Assembly (NCBI RefSeq): GCF_030704535.1 | Contig: NC_081821.1 | Span: 821,001 to 885,000, forward strand | Direction: 5' to 3' | Length of the DNA stretch: 64,000 nt | Origin: Vitis vinifera | Lineage: Eukaryota > Streptophyta > Magnoliopsida > Vitales > Vitaceae | In this document: positions 1-12,479 of the stretch, one piece after another | Position numbering within the stretch: position 1 is the stretch's first letter | Layout of the letters: each line of letters starts with the position of its first letter | Program-made: the position numbers and the translations under genes | The notes under the pieces: model-generated | What the model was told of the DNA's origin: nothing | Databases searched by the model: none | What the model saw: the letters and a program-made list of their open reading frames with translations, nothing else

Positions 1-473
1 ATTCTCTGAAACAGCATCTCGTATATCACATACAGCCATCCCCTCAGCCACTCCATCCATCCCAGCCCCTGCTTCCCTCCACTAGACGACGTCGTTTTCC
101 CCATTCTCCTCCTCCTCCTCCTCCTCCTCCCACCCTCCTGTAGCTCCGCAGCTCCGCAGCTCCCACTGTACAGTGACAGTGAAGAATCAAGATCTGTCGC
201 TTCTGAGTGTCGACACTTCAAAGATAATCTATATTCGTTCGAGCATTAAAATAAAAAAAAAAAGACATTTAGAAAATCCCATTATTTATATTTTATAAAT
301 GAATAATAATTTGATAATCATTTTTAGGGCTTATTTGGAATTTTTTATTTTATTTTTTGGCTTTAGTTCAAAGCCGAAACTAAAATAAAAACCACATATC
401 TTAAAAGCACAATGTCAGTGTTGTAGATATTTTATTAATACCAATTTTAATTTGTTTGGTTGAATATTAAATT

Positions 474-700
474 TTACGATTGAATGCTTTTGTGTTTCGA
501 ATTCGATTTTTTTTTGCATTGAATAGAATAGTTAGAGTTGACGAGATGTAGGTAGCCTGCAATTGCATAAACTCCAACAAGAAATTTTATTTGAAAAAGT
601 TTATGATTGAATGATTTTGTGTTGCAAATTCGATTTGTTTGCTTTGAATAGAATAGTTGGAGTTGATGCGATGTAGGCAGGCTGCAATTGCATAAACTCC
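474..700. repeat. Imperfect tandem duplication, two copies of about 100 bp
   Basis: Positions 474-575 and 601-700 are two diverged direct copies. Both run from a GATTGAATG core through GAATAGAATAGTT and AGATGTAGG/CGATGTAGG to CTGCAATTGCATAAACTCC. The offset is about 126 bp. No coding potential is associated. Confidence 0.8.
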
Positions 701-935
701 ATGTTTCTTAGGATTTTTTTAATCACAAGGATTGACATATGATTCCGTACAGTATAGGACCTCGATTTTGTGTAGAATCAAGCACATTTTATTAAAAGAA
801 TCTAACACATCATGCTCTTTTTCATCGAGTTCTTGAGCTGGAACAATCTCAAAGAACCCTCAAAATCAAATCCATCAATATAGGTTGGGGAATTCGGTAT
901 GGTAACGTTTGATTTTCCGAGATGGAGGAAACTGG

Positions 936-1245
936 GGCTATGTTTGGTTCTCGGAGAGTTTAAGAGAAGGAAAATAAAGAGAAAAAATACAAGGAAAGGA
1001 GGAAAGTAAAATTTATAAATTCTTTTCCTTGTTTGGTTGTTGATGGAAAAGTAGTGGGAAATAAAATTGAATTTTTCATACACTTTCATTAAACCTTCTC
1101 CACTTTTTAAGAAAAGGGGAACATAAATCCTAATATTTTGTTTCCTCTTTTCCTTAATGTCCTTTTCATCACCTTTTTTTCATGGTATCCAAATGCAAAA
1201 ACATCATTTTCTTTCCTTAGTATTTTTCAGCAACCAAACATAGCC
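936..1245. mobile_element. MITE-like element with terminal inverted repeats
   Basis: GGCTATGTTTGGTT at 936-949 is mirrored by AACCAAACATAGCC at 1232-1245, giving a 310-bp unit with no coding capacity. The interior is purine-rich near the left end and pyrimidine-rich near the right, so the whole can fold back. I could not find a convincing target-site duplication, so the superfamily is left open. Confidence 0.6.
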
Positions 1246-4200
1246 TAGACGTTTAAAGAGAGTCACGAAGCATAAAAATTTTGTGATGAAGAATGAGATC
1301 TTATGCCTGGAATTTGTTGCCTGCAACACCCTAATCAATGGGTGTTCTAAGGGAAGGGAAATAGAGGTGGATTTATTGGTGAGCTAAAATCTATGCCTGA
1401 AGTTTGAGGAAACCAAGAAGGTAATGAAAAATTTGTTGGAACCCGAGACGCCATAGGATTTGGATCAGGATAGGTTATCAAATTTGTTTCCCAATTGTTC
1501 TTCCAAAGGATTTAAAAGAATGATTTCCTACCTAAAGGACATGCAATGGTGAAGAGAATGGATGACATAGCATGCAAGATATACAAAATATATGAAGATA
1601 CAAACAAGGTAAATCAGGAAATCCAACCATAGTAGGGCCGAAAATTGTGTTGGATAAGCTTTTCTTCTGTTCTTGCTCCTTTTCCTTGGCGCTCTTTAGG
1701 CAGGGTGTTGTTTTAGATCTTGTGATGCTTGCTGCCCTCCATCTTCATATCATCTTTCCTTGAATAACAAAAACCACCTTATAGTGACTTAATTTTTGCA
1801 CTTGATGGCCTTCGTAGATTCAAGTTAGATCTAAACTGATCTGTTTAGTTGCCGAGCACTTCTAGGAAGAGAAACAAAAACAAGAAGATTGATCCCATGT
1901 GATATTGTGCCAAAACATGATCACCCTTATGATGAATAGCTTGCCAAATGAATTTGAACATTAAACTGAATCGCAACAAAGATCGATATACAGCAGAGAA
2001 AAGTGAACGCACACTTATTTTGTTTTTAATTTTGAAGATTGACAGCTCCTCATGACAAAATTGACTCTGTAGATCATGGATCACTCAGTACTGGAAAGTT
2101 GTGGAAATAAACAACAGTGAAAAGGATACGCGGATAATACACTAGTTCAGATCATAGGTTGAAAATAATAAAAGCATGATTCGCAAACCAACTTTACAAA
2201 CCTGTAAATCCATATGTGCATGTGGGCTGTGAACTAATCAGTTGATAAATACAACTCCCAGATATTAAATATATGACGCCAGATTGCAATGATCCTGATA
2301 AGAATGTACCTTTTTTTTATATGAATCCGAATGTCTGTTCAGCACCCCAACCATATATATTCTCATTCCTAGTAATCCCCTGCTTGTGCAACTTGCTGGC
2401 TCATCTCTATCAGATTTCAAATCCAATTCAATGGGATGGCATCAACCTTTTGCCCAAGGAAGAGAAGTAGGTCTCGCATGAGAGATAAGAGCCGGTCAGT
2501 TTAGCCGAAGGAATGACTGCCTAAAGACCACGGAATCGCTTTGTGGATAATTACATTCAGTGTTTTGAAACCTGGTGGATTTAGGCAAGTCATCCTTGGC
2601 TACCAGACGAGACTCTTTATCTTCATACAAGGCCTCCTTCCCTCTGAATACACATTCTGCAATTGAATGATGATAACTTGCAGTTCAAAGCCTCTATTTA
2701 TAGTGTTCCAATAGCTTCATATTTTAGTTCCTATCTGACCCCAATTATATTTTCCTCATGGCATGGTTTTTTCTTCTATTTTTGCAAATGTCCGGTTATC
2801 AAGGCACCCATGAAAGAATATATTCTGGTTTCCATTAATGATCATTTGGATCTCGGTGTCTTGATGGCACTCATGAATGAAAAAGGACTTTTGAGCGGAA
2901 AAACATAACGGAAAGAAAGAGTGGGAAAAAAGGAGCAAAAGCTTTACTCTGGTAGTGTCCAACTGATGAAGCAACTTGCATGTGCACTGAATAATTAATC
3001 TAATCTTTAGCTCTTCCAAAGGGTGAAACACAATGTTCATTGCATGATCTTATCTCCTTCTCACCATTTCTTCCTAGCTATTTGAGCCTCTCAGGAGATG
3101 CAAAGTTTAACATTGCCAATATTTTCAAAATGCAGTTTTCTTTGTGAAAGCAAAATGTTATTTAAAGTATTTTTAGCTTTGTGACGAGTCTTGTTTTCTA
3201 CCAATAGATGGTATGAATTTAGTGTATGGAAGTTCTCTCAACCTACTTGAATTTTCTCAAACTGGAAGATGCCCAAATCAGACTTGTTGCCAGCAGCCTT
3301 TGACATTGAAATGCTAGGAAAGTAAAAATGTTTTGACCTCATCAAAGAGGAAGAATAGCGAAATCCCTATACGAAAGCTTGTTTGATTCCTTTAATAAAG
3401 TCAGGCTTTCAGCTTTCTGATAAAACCCCAATGAAATGGACAAAGAGTCACCTCTCTCCCACTCCTTTTTTTTTTTTTTTTTCATCGATCACTTTATGAG
3501 CTCATTATTCCTATGCTAATTCAATCAATGTTGTACGCCCACCCAAAAATAGCCTTTAACTTATCTCCAGAGCTTGGATTCTGTCCTATTTGACTTGTGG
3601 TATTTCACTACACGATGCATTGAACTGTTGGAATTGAATAGAGATAGCAGGTCAAATTCAATGCATTATTCCAGGCTTCTTGAATTAAAAAGTACAGCAG
3701 TTACGCAAGACCCTTCACTTGCATTCAACTTTTTATTCCTTGTCTATACCATGGAATCAGAACGATATACAGTACTACTCTCTATGGAGTCGTGGATTTG
3801 TCTAGTGTTTTCTAGATGACAGCACCCCACAAAATTACCTTTTGCTTTTCCCTCAGTTCATGTCTTATACTGTAACATTTGTCTCTAAGAAAGTTTTCGG
3901 TTAGGTTGAGTTGTGCTAAGCCTCTCAACTGTGGACATTCTCTCTGAAACTTTGGGGAGTAAGCCTGCAATGTAGCTCATTCTGGGCTCATGACCAGCCC
4001 AACACTAGTGAACCTGAACTAAGCCCACACAGTCCTAGGAATCTATATATTAGGCTGGGCCAACACATTGTCTCAGGGTCTAACAGGCCCAATCTTAGGC
4101 TTGAAAGTTTCTATTCCAACAATTCCTTGGGCTTGGGGCAAATCTTAGGTTATAGCGCGCCCAGCTCAACCTACCCACACACGGGTTTGGTCCTTAATTT

Positions 4201-6586
4201 TTGCAGCATTCATAGTCCACACAAACTCTTGAAACTTGTACTAGAATATTTTAGGGCGTGATGAATACCCACTCAATTGACTCAATTCTGCGTATCACCC
4301 ACTCCAACCATCGAGAAGTCAATGGATTGAACCCTCGTAATCAATTACATGGAGTAGGGCTTACTTCTAGAGTTAACAATTATTTTATGCTATTAAGTAT
4401 GCTATTGACCCGGAATGAAGATGGGCAGTCAACAACCGTTAATTATCATCTCCCATGCCATTCAAAGTTTTCTAAAATTATATCTACATCCATATACCTG
4501 CATGCTGATGATGGCATAGTTGAAAAATATATTGCCTAAATGAGTTGGTAGTTGAAATATGTGGAGGAAGCCTCTGGGAAGAAAAGTCTTCTAAGGCATA
4601 TAGGCTTATGTGAAAAGGAGATGTGGAAAACTTTTCCTAGTACCAAACCGGGTCCACTAGAAAAAATATCATCCCAGGCTGTTTCATGTACGTCCAGTCT
4701 GGTCTTTTGTTCATCTAAGATGGTGAAATCATGTATTCATAAAAGGGTTCAAAGTATTGAAAACTAGGTGGGGTTGTGGGATGTACTTTTTTGAACATGG
4801 CCTGTAACAAGAACGATGTGGTATAGTATAACTGTATCGAGTGGTAGTCTGCTTGATGTGGCATCTCTCTCATGAATTTGATGATAGTGTTGCTTTGGCC
4901 GGATACGGCATTGATTTCAGATTGTAAGTTGGGGGTTCTGCTCACCAAAAGTAAAAGCCTTCAAAGTACCGTGTGACACTGCTCATCAAGGGTGGACCCA
5001 AAAAAAGGAAAGTGATTCATTTTTCATACATCATCTTTCACTAGTTCTTTATTTATCTTCCATTTATATATGTTTAATCTGATTGTGATAGGGTTGTTCA
5101 AGGTTTATGTATATAATGAATAGTGATTAAGTGTGATAAAAAAATGGTTTATATTTATTAAATCTGATTTTTTTTTTATGCAATTTTTTTTATCATGTAA
5201 TAAAATAATAAAAATGATGATAAAAGTGATAATTCATATTTTACCTTAAGAATTTTTAGTGTGGAAGCAAAGGAAAATGATACATCAACATCATCATCAT
5301 ATAGAAACAATGGTCTGGTTCAGTCTGGATATTGATATATTAGGCACAGAGTAAATGGATAGAAAGTAATATGGTATAATCTATGATTGGTCAGCAACAT
5401 GATAGCCAGAAAAACGTATTGAATCACCCTTGAACAAGTTCTCCAATCAAGCTTTGATAAATAGTTGGATTGGTTTACTTATAAGTTATATGCAGGAGAA
5501 GAATCAAACATGGGTAAGCAAAGAAATGTGGCCAGCATTAGTCCTCGTATAAAGATGTACTGCAGAGTGTAGAGCGACAGGCAAAGGCCTCCACGCTTTC
5601 CAAATTGCGATCCACCCATTGGACAGAAACCGAGTCTGGATGACGGCACAACTTTGGAAGTTTCATCGCCCACCTGTCAATGACTTCATAAAAGTAGCCT
5701 ATTATTGAAACAAAAGAGCCTGGCCCCTCACCCCACTACCCAGGTTCCATAACTCATCCCCATTTCGGCTCTTCTCTCTATTCCCCCTCCACTCTCATCT
5801 TTGCTCCCATCTCCCATAAAAAATTTACTCCCACCTCCTGGAGGAAACTAACTTGAGTCTAAATTGTTAATATCATACCTATTCACTCATATAAAGTCTT
5901 TATTTTGAACATTATTTGTTCAAGGTAAATAAGGAGACTTTGAAAAAAAGAAAACAATAATTAAAAAACATATATTTATTAAAACATAATATTTTAATTT
6001 TTTTTTTTAAATTTAAGACACTTTCAAAAAACCCAATTTAATAGATAACTTCAACCGAATTTTCATATTTAAAGTGACATTATCTTTTAAATTATTGTAT
6101 TTTTCGAATATTTTTATTTCTACCACTAATTTCTACCTTTTAAAGCTTTTTAAGGTCAAATGCCATATATAACATTCATTTCCTTTTCATTTTTTGGGCA
6201 AATTTTTATAAAATTGCTACCATTGAAATGATGGATTTTTGCGATAGCACATCTTGATATTTCAACTTACATCTTATTTTGCATTTTTTACATTAGTGGT
6301 TAGAGGTTTCTATTTTCAATGATGCCTCTGTCTCTACTTTTAACATTTTGGAAAAGACAGTTGTCCTTTTTTGGTTTTTACACATGAAGCATCTCCATAA
6401 AGGGTGGCAACTGGTAGCCACGCTCAAAAGTTGCGTGTGATGTTGAGCCATGGACGCTGTTGTACATTTTCATTTGGTATGTGAATGTTGAATGCTCCAT
6501 CGCCAGCCAACAATATCCCAGTCTCCTTCTCTCCACCATCGCCACTACCATCATCTCCATCTCTCTTCTTTGTGTACTCTGCCGCT

Positions 6587-8227
6587 ATGAAAATACCTGA
6601 AACTGAGCATATCAACCAGCTTATCTCTTCTCTGTCTGATGAGATACCTCATATACAGACCTTCAAAGGGAAATGGGCAGTTATCAGAGGCAAGCTGGGT
6701 GATCTCAGGACCCAAGTGGCTGATTTTGGTGACTTTCCTGGGTTCAAGTCCAATCCTCTTTCTATGGAACTCATGCAGTCCATTTCGCAGACCCTACAAG
6801 ACGCCGTTTTGGTGGCTTCGAGGTGTAGAGAGTCTGAGTTGTCTCAGGGGAAGCTCAAGACCCAGAGCGATATAGACTCGATTTCCGCGAAGCTGGACCG
6901 TTTGATCAAAGATGGTGAGATCTTGATAGGGAGTGGAGTGCTTCAAGATGGGGTATTGGTGGGTTCGAAGAGGGAAGTGGTGCGAGCGGAGGCGAGGAAC
7001 TTGATAACTCGGTTGCAGATTGGGAGTTCCGAGTCCAAGAACTCGGCGATGGACTCGTTGTTGGGTTTGCTCTCTGAGGATGACAAGAACGTGATGATCT
7101 CGGTGGCACAAGGCGTGGTTCCGGTGCTCGTACGCCTACTCGATTCCAGCTCTTCTGTGGAGATGAAGGAGAAGACCGTGGCGGCGATTTCCAGGGTCTC
7201 GATGGTGGATAGTGGCAGAAATGTGTTGGCTGCTGAAGGGTTGTTGCTTTTGAATCATTTGCTTCGAGTTCTGGAATCGGGAAGTGGGTTCGCAAGAGAA
7301 AAGGCTTGTGTTGCCCTCCAATCTCTGAGCTTTTCGAAAGAGAACGCTAGGGCAATTGGGTGTAGAGGTGGAATTTCATCTCTATTAGAGATTTGTGATG
7401 CTGGGACGCCGAGTTCTCAGGCTGTTGCGGCTGGGGTTTTGAGGAATCTTGCTGGGTTTCAAGAAATAAAGGAGAATTTCATCGAGGAGAATGCGATTTC
7501 TGTTATTCTTAGGCTTCTGGCTTCGGGAACAGCCTTTGCGCAAGAAAATGCAATTGGGTGTCTGTGTAATTTAGTATCTGAAGATGAGAATTTGAAGCTT
7601 TTGGTTGCTAGGGAGGGAGGGATCCAGTGTTTGAAGAATTTCTGGGATTCAGTTGGGGCAGTTGGAAGTCTTGAAATTGCTGCCGAGTTCTTGAGACACT
7701 TGGCTTTGTGCCCGTCAATTGCAGAAGTGCTTGTTTCTGATGGATTTATTGGTCGGCTCATGGTGCTGTTGAATTGTGGGGTGGTAGGTGTGAGAATTGC
7801 CGCAGCTAAGGCTGTTGATGCATTGGGCTTTAGCACAAAATCGAGGAAAGAGATGGGTGAATGTGGGTGTATTCCTCCATTGGTTGGAATGTTGGATGGT
7901 AAGTCTATTGAAGAGAAAGCAGCAGCGGCGAAGGCATTGTCCAATCTCATGCTCTATGTGGGCAATAGAAAGATTTTTCGGAAGGATGAAAGGGGAATAG
8001 TAGGGGCAGTTCAGCTTCTGGATCCTTTGATACATAATTTGGAGAAGAAGTACCCTGTTTCTGTATTGACCTTAGTTGTGAATTCAAAGACCTGCAGAAA
8101 GCAAATGGTTGCTGCCGGTGCTTGTGTATACTTGCAGAAACTCGTCGAGATGGATATTGAAGGGGCTAAGAAGCTTTGGGAAAGCCTTGGTCCGAGTAAG
8201 TTATGGGGTGTTTTTGCCAGATCATAG
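6587..8227 (+). CDS. ARM-repeat protein (VAC8-like annotation class)
   Basis: This intronless gene encodes a 546-aa protein built from tandem armadillo-type helical repeats. A helical N-terminal part (about residues 1-125) precedes the repeats. From about residue 130 the sequence shows repeat hallmarks such as VAQGVVPVLVRLLD, KEKTVAAISRVS, REKACVALQSLS, AVAAGVLRNLAG and AQENAIGCLCNL. No U-box, kinase or membrane segment is visible. Such proteins act as protein-binding scaffolds; the partner cannot be read from sequence. The open frame extends upstream to an ATG at 6485, but I prefer 6587 (MKIPETEHINQ) because the 34 extra residues are low-complexity Pro/Ser and the helical domain begins right after 6587. 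A possible AATAAA signal lies at 8481-8486. The many shorter frames overlapping it are shadows. Confidence 0.9.
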   Translation: MKIPETEHINQLISSLSDEIPHIQTFKGKWAVIRGKLGDLRTQVADFGDFPGFKSNPLSMELMQSISQTLQDAVLVASRCRESELSQGKLKTQSDIDSISAKLDRLIKDGEILIGSGVLQDGVLVGSKREVVRAEARNLITRLQIGSSESKNSAMDSLLGLLSEDDKNVMISVAQGVVPVLVRLLDSSSSVEMKEKTVAAISRVSMVDSGRNVLAAEGLLLLNHLLRVLESGSGFAREKACVALQSLSFSKENARAIGCRGGISSLLEICDAGTPSSQAVAAGVLRNLAGFQEIKENFIEENAISVILRLLASGTAFAQENAIGCLCNLVSEDENLKLLVAREGGIQCLKNFWDSVGAVGSLEIAAEFLRHLALCPSIAEVLVSDGFIGRLMVLLNCGVVGVRIAAAKAVDALGFSTKSRKEMGECGCIPPLVGMLDGKSIEEKAAAAKALSNLMLYVGNRKIFRKDERGIVGAVQLLDPLIHNLEKKYPVSVLTLVVNSKTCRKQMVAAGACVYLQKLVEMDIEGAKKLWESLGPSKLWGVFARS

Positions 8228-8480
8228 TAATGAAAGAGATCTGAAAATGGCAATGCATATCATGAACAGCATTGTCAGGAAGATTCAATAATTTGTATCT
8301 ACAATTGTTGTGTTTTCTTTTTGTTTTCCTTTTTTTCTTGTCCATAATTGTAGGTAGAATTTGCCCTAGTAAAGTAAATGTTGGTGGCCTAATTTCCCGA
8401 TGAAAACTTATGTGTAGAGCTGTGATCTTGGTTTGTTGACCTAACTGGATTTGAGTGTTATGTTTTTCTCCCAAGAAGCC

Positions 8481-8486
8481 AATAAA
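8481..8486 (+). terminator. Candidate polyadenylation signal of the ARM-repeat gene
   Basis: An exact AATAAA lies 254 bases beyond the ARM stop codon in a T-rich 3' context. Plant signals are loose, so this is suggestive only. Confidence 0.35.
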
Positions 8487-8489
8487 TTA

Positions 8490-11400
8490 ATAATGCTTTA
8501 TTCTCTATGAGTTCATCCATCTGTTGAATTATTCCTTTGTGTTTATCGACTTCATATTGGCTGTCTGAGGCACTATATACAATTTAATCATTCTGAATCC
8601 CTGAGTTTTTATTTTCCTGCTACAGGTTCTGAAAGTAGGAATTTTTACAAAATTTTGCCCCTAAATGTTTTTTTCTGCTACTGGCCCCTTTGTTATATAA
8701 GTGTTCTGGAAATCCTTTTTCTGCATTCCATTTTATCCAATAATTAGTGCTTTGTTGTGCTCCATTTTCTGAAACTTCTTTTGTTGATGTATTTTATGAC
8801 TTTGTTCACATTAAGGAAGAGTGTTATATTTTTTTGGATTTTACTTCTAAGCCATCCTCCTACTTTTATTGGAAACTTTCCCATTAGCAACAATATTAGA
8901 TTCTTAGCATAGTTTTAAATTGTTTGGCAGTTGGCTGTGGTTTTTTTTAGATGATTTCCAGGTAATGGTGGGTCTGGGCCATGTGCACTTGTCCAATGCC
9001 TTGTCCAACACACTGCACCCCTGTGTTGGTGTAGTTATCTGAACATGTAAGGTCCTATCTCCTTCTTCTTCATCCCCTTCTTAAACTATGGGGATCACAC
9101 TTCCTATTCTGGGACCTCAGACTGATATACTTAATTAACATTTCTCATTAATTCCTCCATAAATAGTAAATTACAATGTTCAACAACTTCAGATCAGTTT
9201 TGTAGTTTGATATCTCTTAAGAGCACACCCATGTAATGGTGGGTCTCAACTATGTGCATTTGTCGTATGTCTAAACCATGTGCATTGTCTGATGCAATGT
9301 AGCGAAGGACCTATTGAAATCTGTTTGCACCTTCAGGTGTCTCAAATCTTTTATTATCAGAATATCAACTGCCCAAATTCTGAGTTCAATTACTTGCCCT
9401 TAAGTAGCAATAACCCTTGCTCTGTTGCAGTCTCCATATATAAAGTTGAAACCAAAAATAGAACCAGTGTTGCTTGATGAGGCATGGAATTTGGCTGTCT
9501 ATTTTATGCTGGAATGACTAGAAGCTGTGATTCAAGTTGAGCCTTCTTGAATTTAGAGGACCCCCCATTTTAACTGGCTCCCTCTAAAATGAAATTCATT
9601 ACGGCTGTGTTCACCAAGAGAACATGAATCCAAGAAACAACATAGGATGGTGAACAATAGAGAGAAGTGTGATGAAGTTGCTCATTTCTTAGCTAGGAAA
9701 TTGGTCTCCAAGTTGTGGACTTGTGAGACCAATTAGAACACACAGAGCAGCAGTTGATGGGCCCTGGCTATTACTGGAGTTTAATGTAAACTTCATTTGC
9801 TAGGTTTATTGCTTGAAACTCATAAATGAAGGAATCAGCTCTACCGAGATTCTTCAGTTTCCCTTTCTTCATTTATTTTTCGTGGAATAGCATCTACTAG
9901 GTTATATCATGGTAGTTCCAGATCCAACCAAAATTACATATTAACACAGAGAAACTTCTGGATTTGGTGTGTTTTCACTGTTTTACCTTCACGTTTAAAG
10001 ATGCCACATCCTAGTTACTATCTGTCCTTGAATATCTGCAGAGAGGAAAGTATGAATTATTGCAGAATGATGTGTCTGAGAAAATGAAGGATAAGTTAAA
10101 TAGGAAGATAGTGAGAAATGGTTACCAAGAAGATGAAGAATAGGAGAAAGGGATCAATTCTTAAAGGAAAACCTAGGAGCATTTAGCAGAGGTGTTGGGA
10201 TGTGTTTGTCTTGGGGTTGGTAGTAGATTTTTAACTTATTAAATCCTACAGTTGACATACAATATGATACTAGAATTCTGAGCTCAAATCCTTGATGATA
10301 ACACATCATAGGCAATTAAATAATCACCACCATACCCCAAGCAACAAACTCTTCAGTCCTGGGAATCTCATTCACTGCCATACAATGTGCTATATTTACT
10401 AAATTTTTTTAGCTGAGTCATGCCCTGTACTTGTTCATACCTGAATTTTCTTAAACAAATATATGGCAGCAGGACTAGTTTACATAACCTCTGTGTATTT
10501 GTTCATGAATGTTAATGCTTTCTGAACTTGTTCACATCCTGAATAAACTATATCCTTCTGGTGTCTTTTGCTTTTGTCTTTTTGTATGGAGGCAGTGAAA
10601 AAGGTTGAAGAATATTTGGGCCGCATTGCTTAAGAACAGATGTTAATGTTCTCACTTTGGTTCACAACTGCTAAGATACAATCAACCAATTAAACTATTT
10701 TACTCACAACAAGTTGTCTCTCTATTTCCTTTTCTTTCTGCCCATGTTGCAAGCATACTCTCTGTCATCAAATTTGAGCATTATTTTGAGGATGAGGACT
10801 GGGATCCAAAAAGGAAAATAGAAGAAGAAATTTTCTTCCTTCTTTATATCCCATTTTTCACTTCACACGTTTTCCTTTTGTCCCTTTTCCTATGACATGC
10901 ATTTCAACATGAGAATTGGTGAATCAATGAACTCTCCCCTTTACATTGAATTTATCACCCCTCCCACCAGATCCTCCATGTACTCGGAAAGTCCTAGAGT
11001 CAAACCAGCCTCTTTTCATTCTTTTTGGGCTCATTCAAAAGTAACCATTTTGCTATACCCACCTAGGGTTTCTTTATTTCCATTTTGGCAAATCATCAAA
11101 CCACACACGCTAGCCTTAGAGACTCCAGAGTTGGCCATATGGCAGGTCAGTCTCATGCCATTTGTTGGTCCTGTTTGACACCCACTCCACTTCACCTTGA
11201 AACTAGCTTTTCTCATTTTTAGTTGTTTTATTTTGGTTTAATCAGCTTAGCCTTGGAAAAGAAAAAATGGATTGATATCTCTCTTCCTTAGAAATCTTAT
11301 CATGCCCCTTTTCAGTTACCTTTGAAATTTTGGTGGGGATGTGACTTGGTGAAGGTTTAATAAAGTTCGAACCAAAATCTTAGTGAGAATTCCCAAATCA

Positions 11401-11600
11401 ACCCGGGGAACTGAAGGCCCTGAATTCAATAGCCTGCACTATAGTTATGCTACTCCAGGGCTTTTGATGATACATAAACGGAATCAAATAGTACATTACC
11501 TCATCTACACGCCCACCTCATCATCATCTTCTTCTTCTTCTTCTTCAAACTTCTAATTCTACTACTACTATTACTCTGATTGTACAGAAACTGAATCTAA
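8490..11600. other. Intergenic region without a recognisable gene
   Basis: No intact gene was found. Around 9647-9739 the plus strand reads REKCDEVAHFLARKL before a stop, which recalls the last helix of a LINE-type RNase H domain; it is listed separately as a weak relic. The remainder has no coding or repeat structure I can name. Confidence 0.5.
9647..9739 (+). pseudogene. Possible fragment of a retroelement RNase H domain
   Basis: One frame reads VNNREKCDEVAHFLARKLV and then ends at a TAG. The pattern N-R-E..D..AH.LAR matches the end of RNase H domains in plant LINE elements. It is only about 30 codons long with nothing recognisable upstream, so it is a relic at best and could be chance. 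Confidence 0.3.
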
Positions 11601-11607
11601 GTCATTC

Positions 11608-12367
11608 TCAGACTCGAATTTCTCTGGACTTGTTTGCAGACATAATGGTGAGCATCAGTATGAAAACAAAGGCCAAGTAAGAGAACATCAGAGAGAGTCT
11701 GATTCTGTTGCAGTACTCGTCAAATTGGTCACAGATGGCCATCCAACCAGCATGGTTATTCCCATACCTTCCAACATATCCTATTGCAGTTGCAGCAGCA
11801 CAACCAGCCAGCACCAAAGACATCATGCACTGAAAAAAAAAAATGGGAAAAGAAAAGAAAAAACAGTAAACAATGGTTAGTTTCAGCCCTTCATCTCTCC
11901 ACAACACTAGCTTCAATTCAAGATTGAAATCAAACCCTAACTTACCAAATCATGCAGGAACAAGAAGAAGAACTTCATTGGGGTCGAGCCTCGATAGAAG
12001 AGGGAGAAAGCTGGGAACAAGGTTAGCACAGAACAGCCACATGCAATAGCATTTGCGTAGGAGAAGAACCTGCAAATCAGGTACAAGATAACATCTTCAC
12101 AACACTGAATATAAACAAAAATGACCTCTACACTTGGTAGGATTTCTTCATGTTTAGAGTATCTTACTTGAAAGCTGATGAGTAGCTATACTTGGCTTCA
12201 ACTTGGATCCCATACACCTCAACGGTTTGCTTGCTGGTGATCATCATCCAAGCTGCAGTCAATGTAGCAGTTACTGTCAAAATTCTCAAGCATATATGGG
12301 CTCCAAGGAAAAGCTTGTGTGTTCCCAGAGGTGGGTTCTGCTGAAACTTGGCCTCAATTCCTGCCAT
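11608..12367 (-). CDS. CASP-like membrane protein (CASPL family, class 1 type)
   Basis: Three exons read on the minus strand: 12367-12168, 12069-11946 and 11829-11608, all with GT-AG introns and matching phase, giving 181 aa. The product has four predicted membrane helices: about residues 19-43, 67-90, 97-127 and 153-176. The family hallmarks are present: an Arg in helix 1 (CLRILT) and an Asp in helix 3 (LHDL). CASP-like proteins are four-helix plasma-membrane proteins related to those that organise the Casparian strip; most are expressed outside the endodermis and have no proven role. The length is normal for the family. A TATA box lies about 100 bp before the ATG. The subfamily is my inference from overall look. 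Confidence 0.9.
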
Positions 12368-12464
12368 TACAAGATATTTTCTAGGAAAAACCCTGAAGAA
12401 AATAAGAGCAGAAACAAGAAAGGAAAATAAAGAGAAGAATGAAGGAAAGAGAGTCTATGGGGTA

Positions 12465-12472
12465 TATTTATA
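12465..12472 (-). promoter_or_regulatory. TATA box of the CASP-like gene
   Basis: On the minus strand the octamer is TATAAATA, 98 bases upstream of the ATG at 12367. This implies a start near 12435 and a short leader rich in AG. Confidence 0.6.
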
Positions 12473-12479
12473 GAAGAGA

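Larger units (their letters stand above)
1..6400. other. Intergenic region without a recognisable gene
   Basis: I see no coding gene here. All open frames are below 100 codons, lack recognisable domains and are not joined by convincing splice sites. The first 240 bases are CT-rich with a (CTC)n run near 106-130, the look of a promoter or 5' leader of a gene lying mostly outside the window, but I cannot assign a strand. The rest is AT-rich unique-looking DNA carrying the direct repeat and the MITE-like element listed separately. Confidence 0.6.

Noticed and set aside
5479..5673. 64-codon minus-strand frame ending in a hydrophobic stretch
   Set aside because: It begins without a leader-like context and shows no signal peptide at the start or known motif.
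6485..6586. Upstream ATG extension of the ARM-repeat protein
   Set aside because: The 34 added residues are Pro/Ser-rich and precede the natural helical start; the internal ATG at 6587 fits better.
10897..11216. Overlapping 93- and 61-codon frames on opposite strands
   Set aside because: Neither has a domain or codon pattern; they lie downstream of the CASP-like gene and look like chance.
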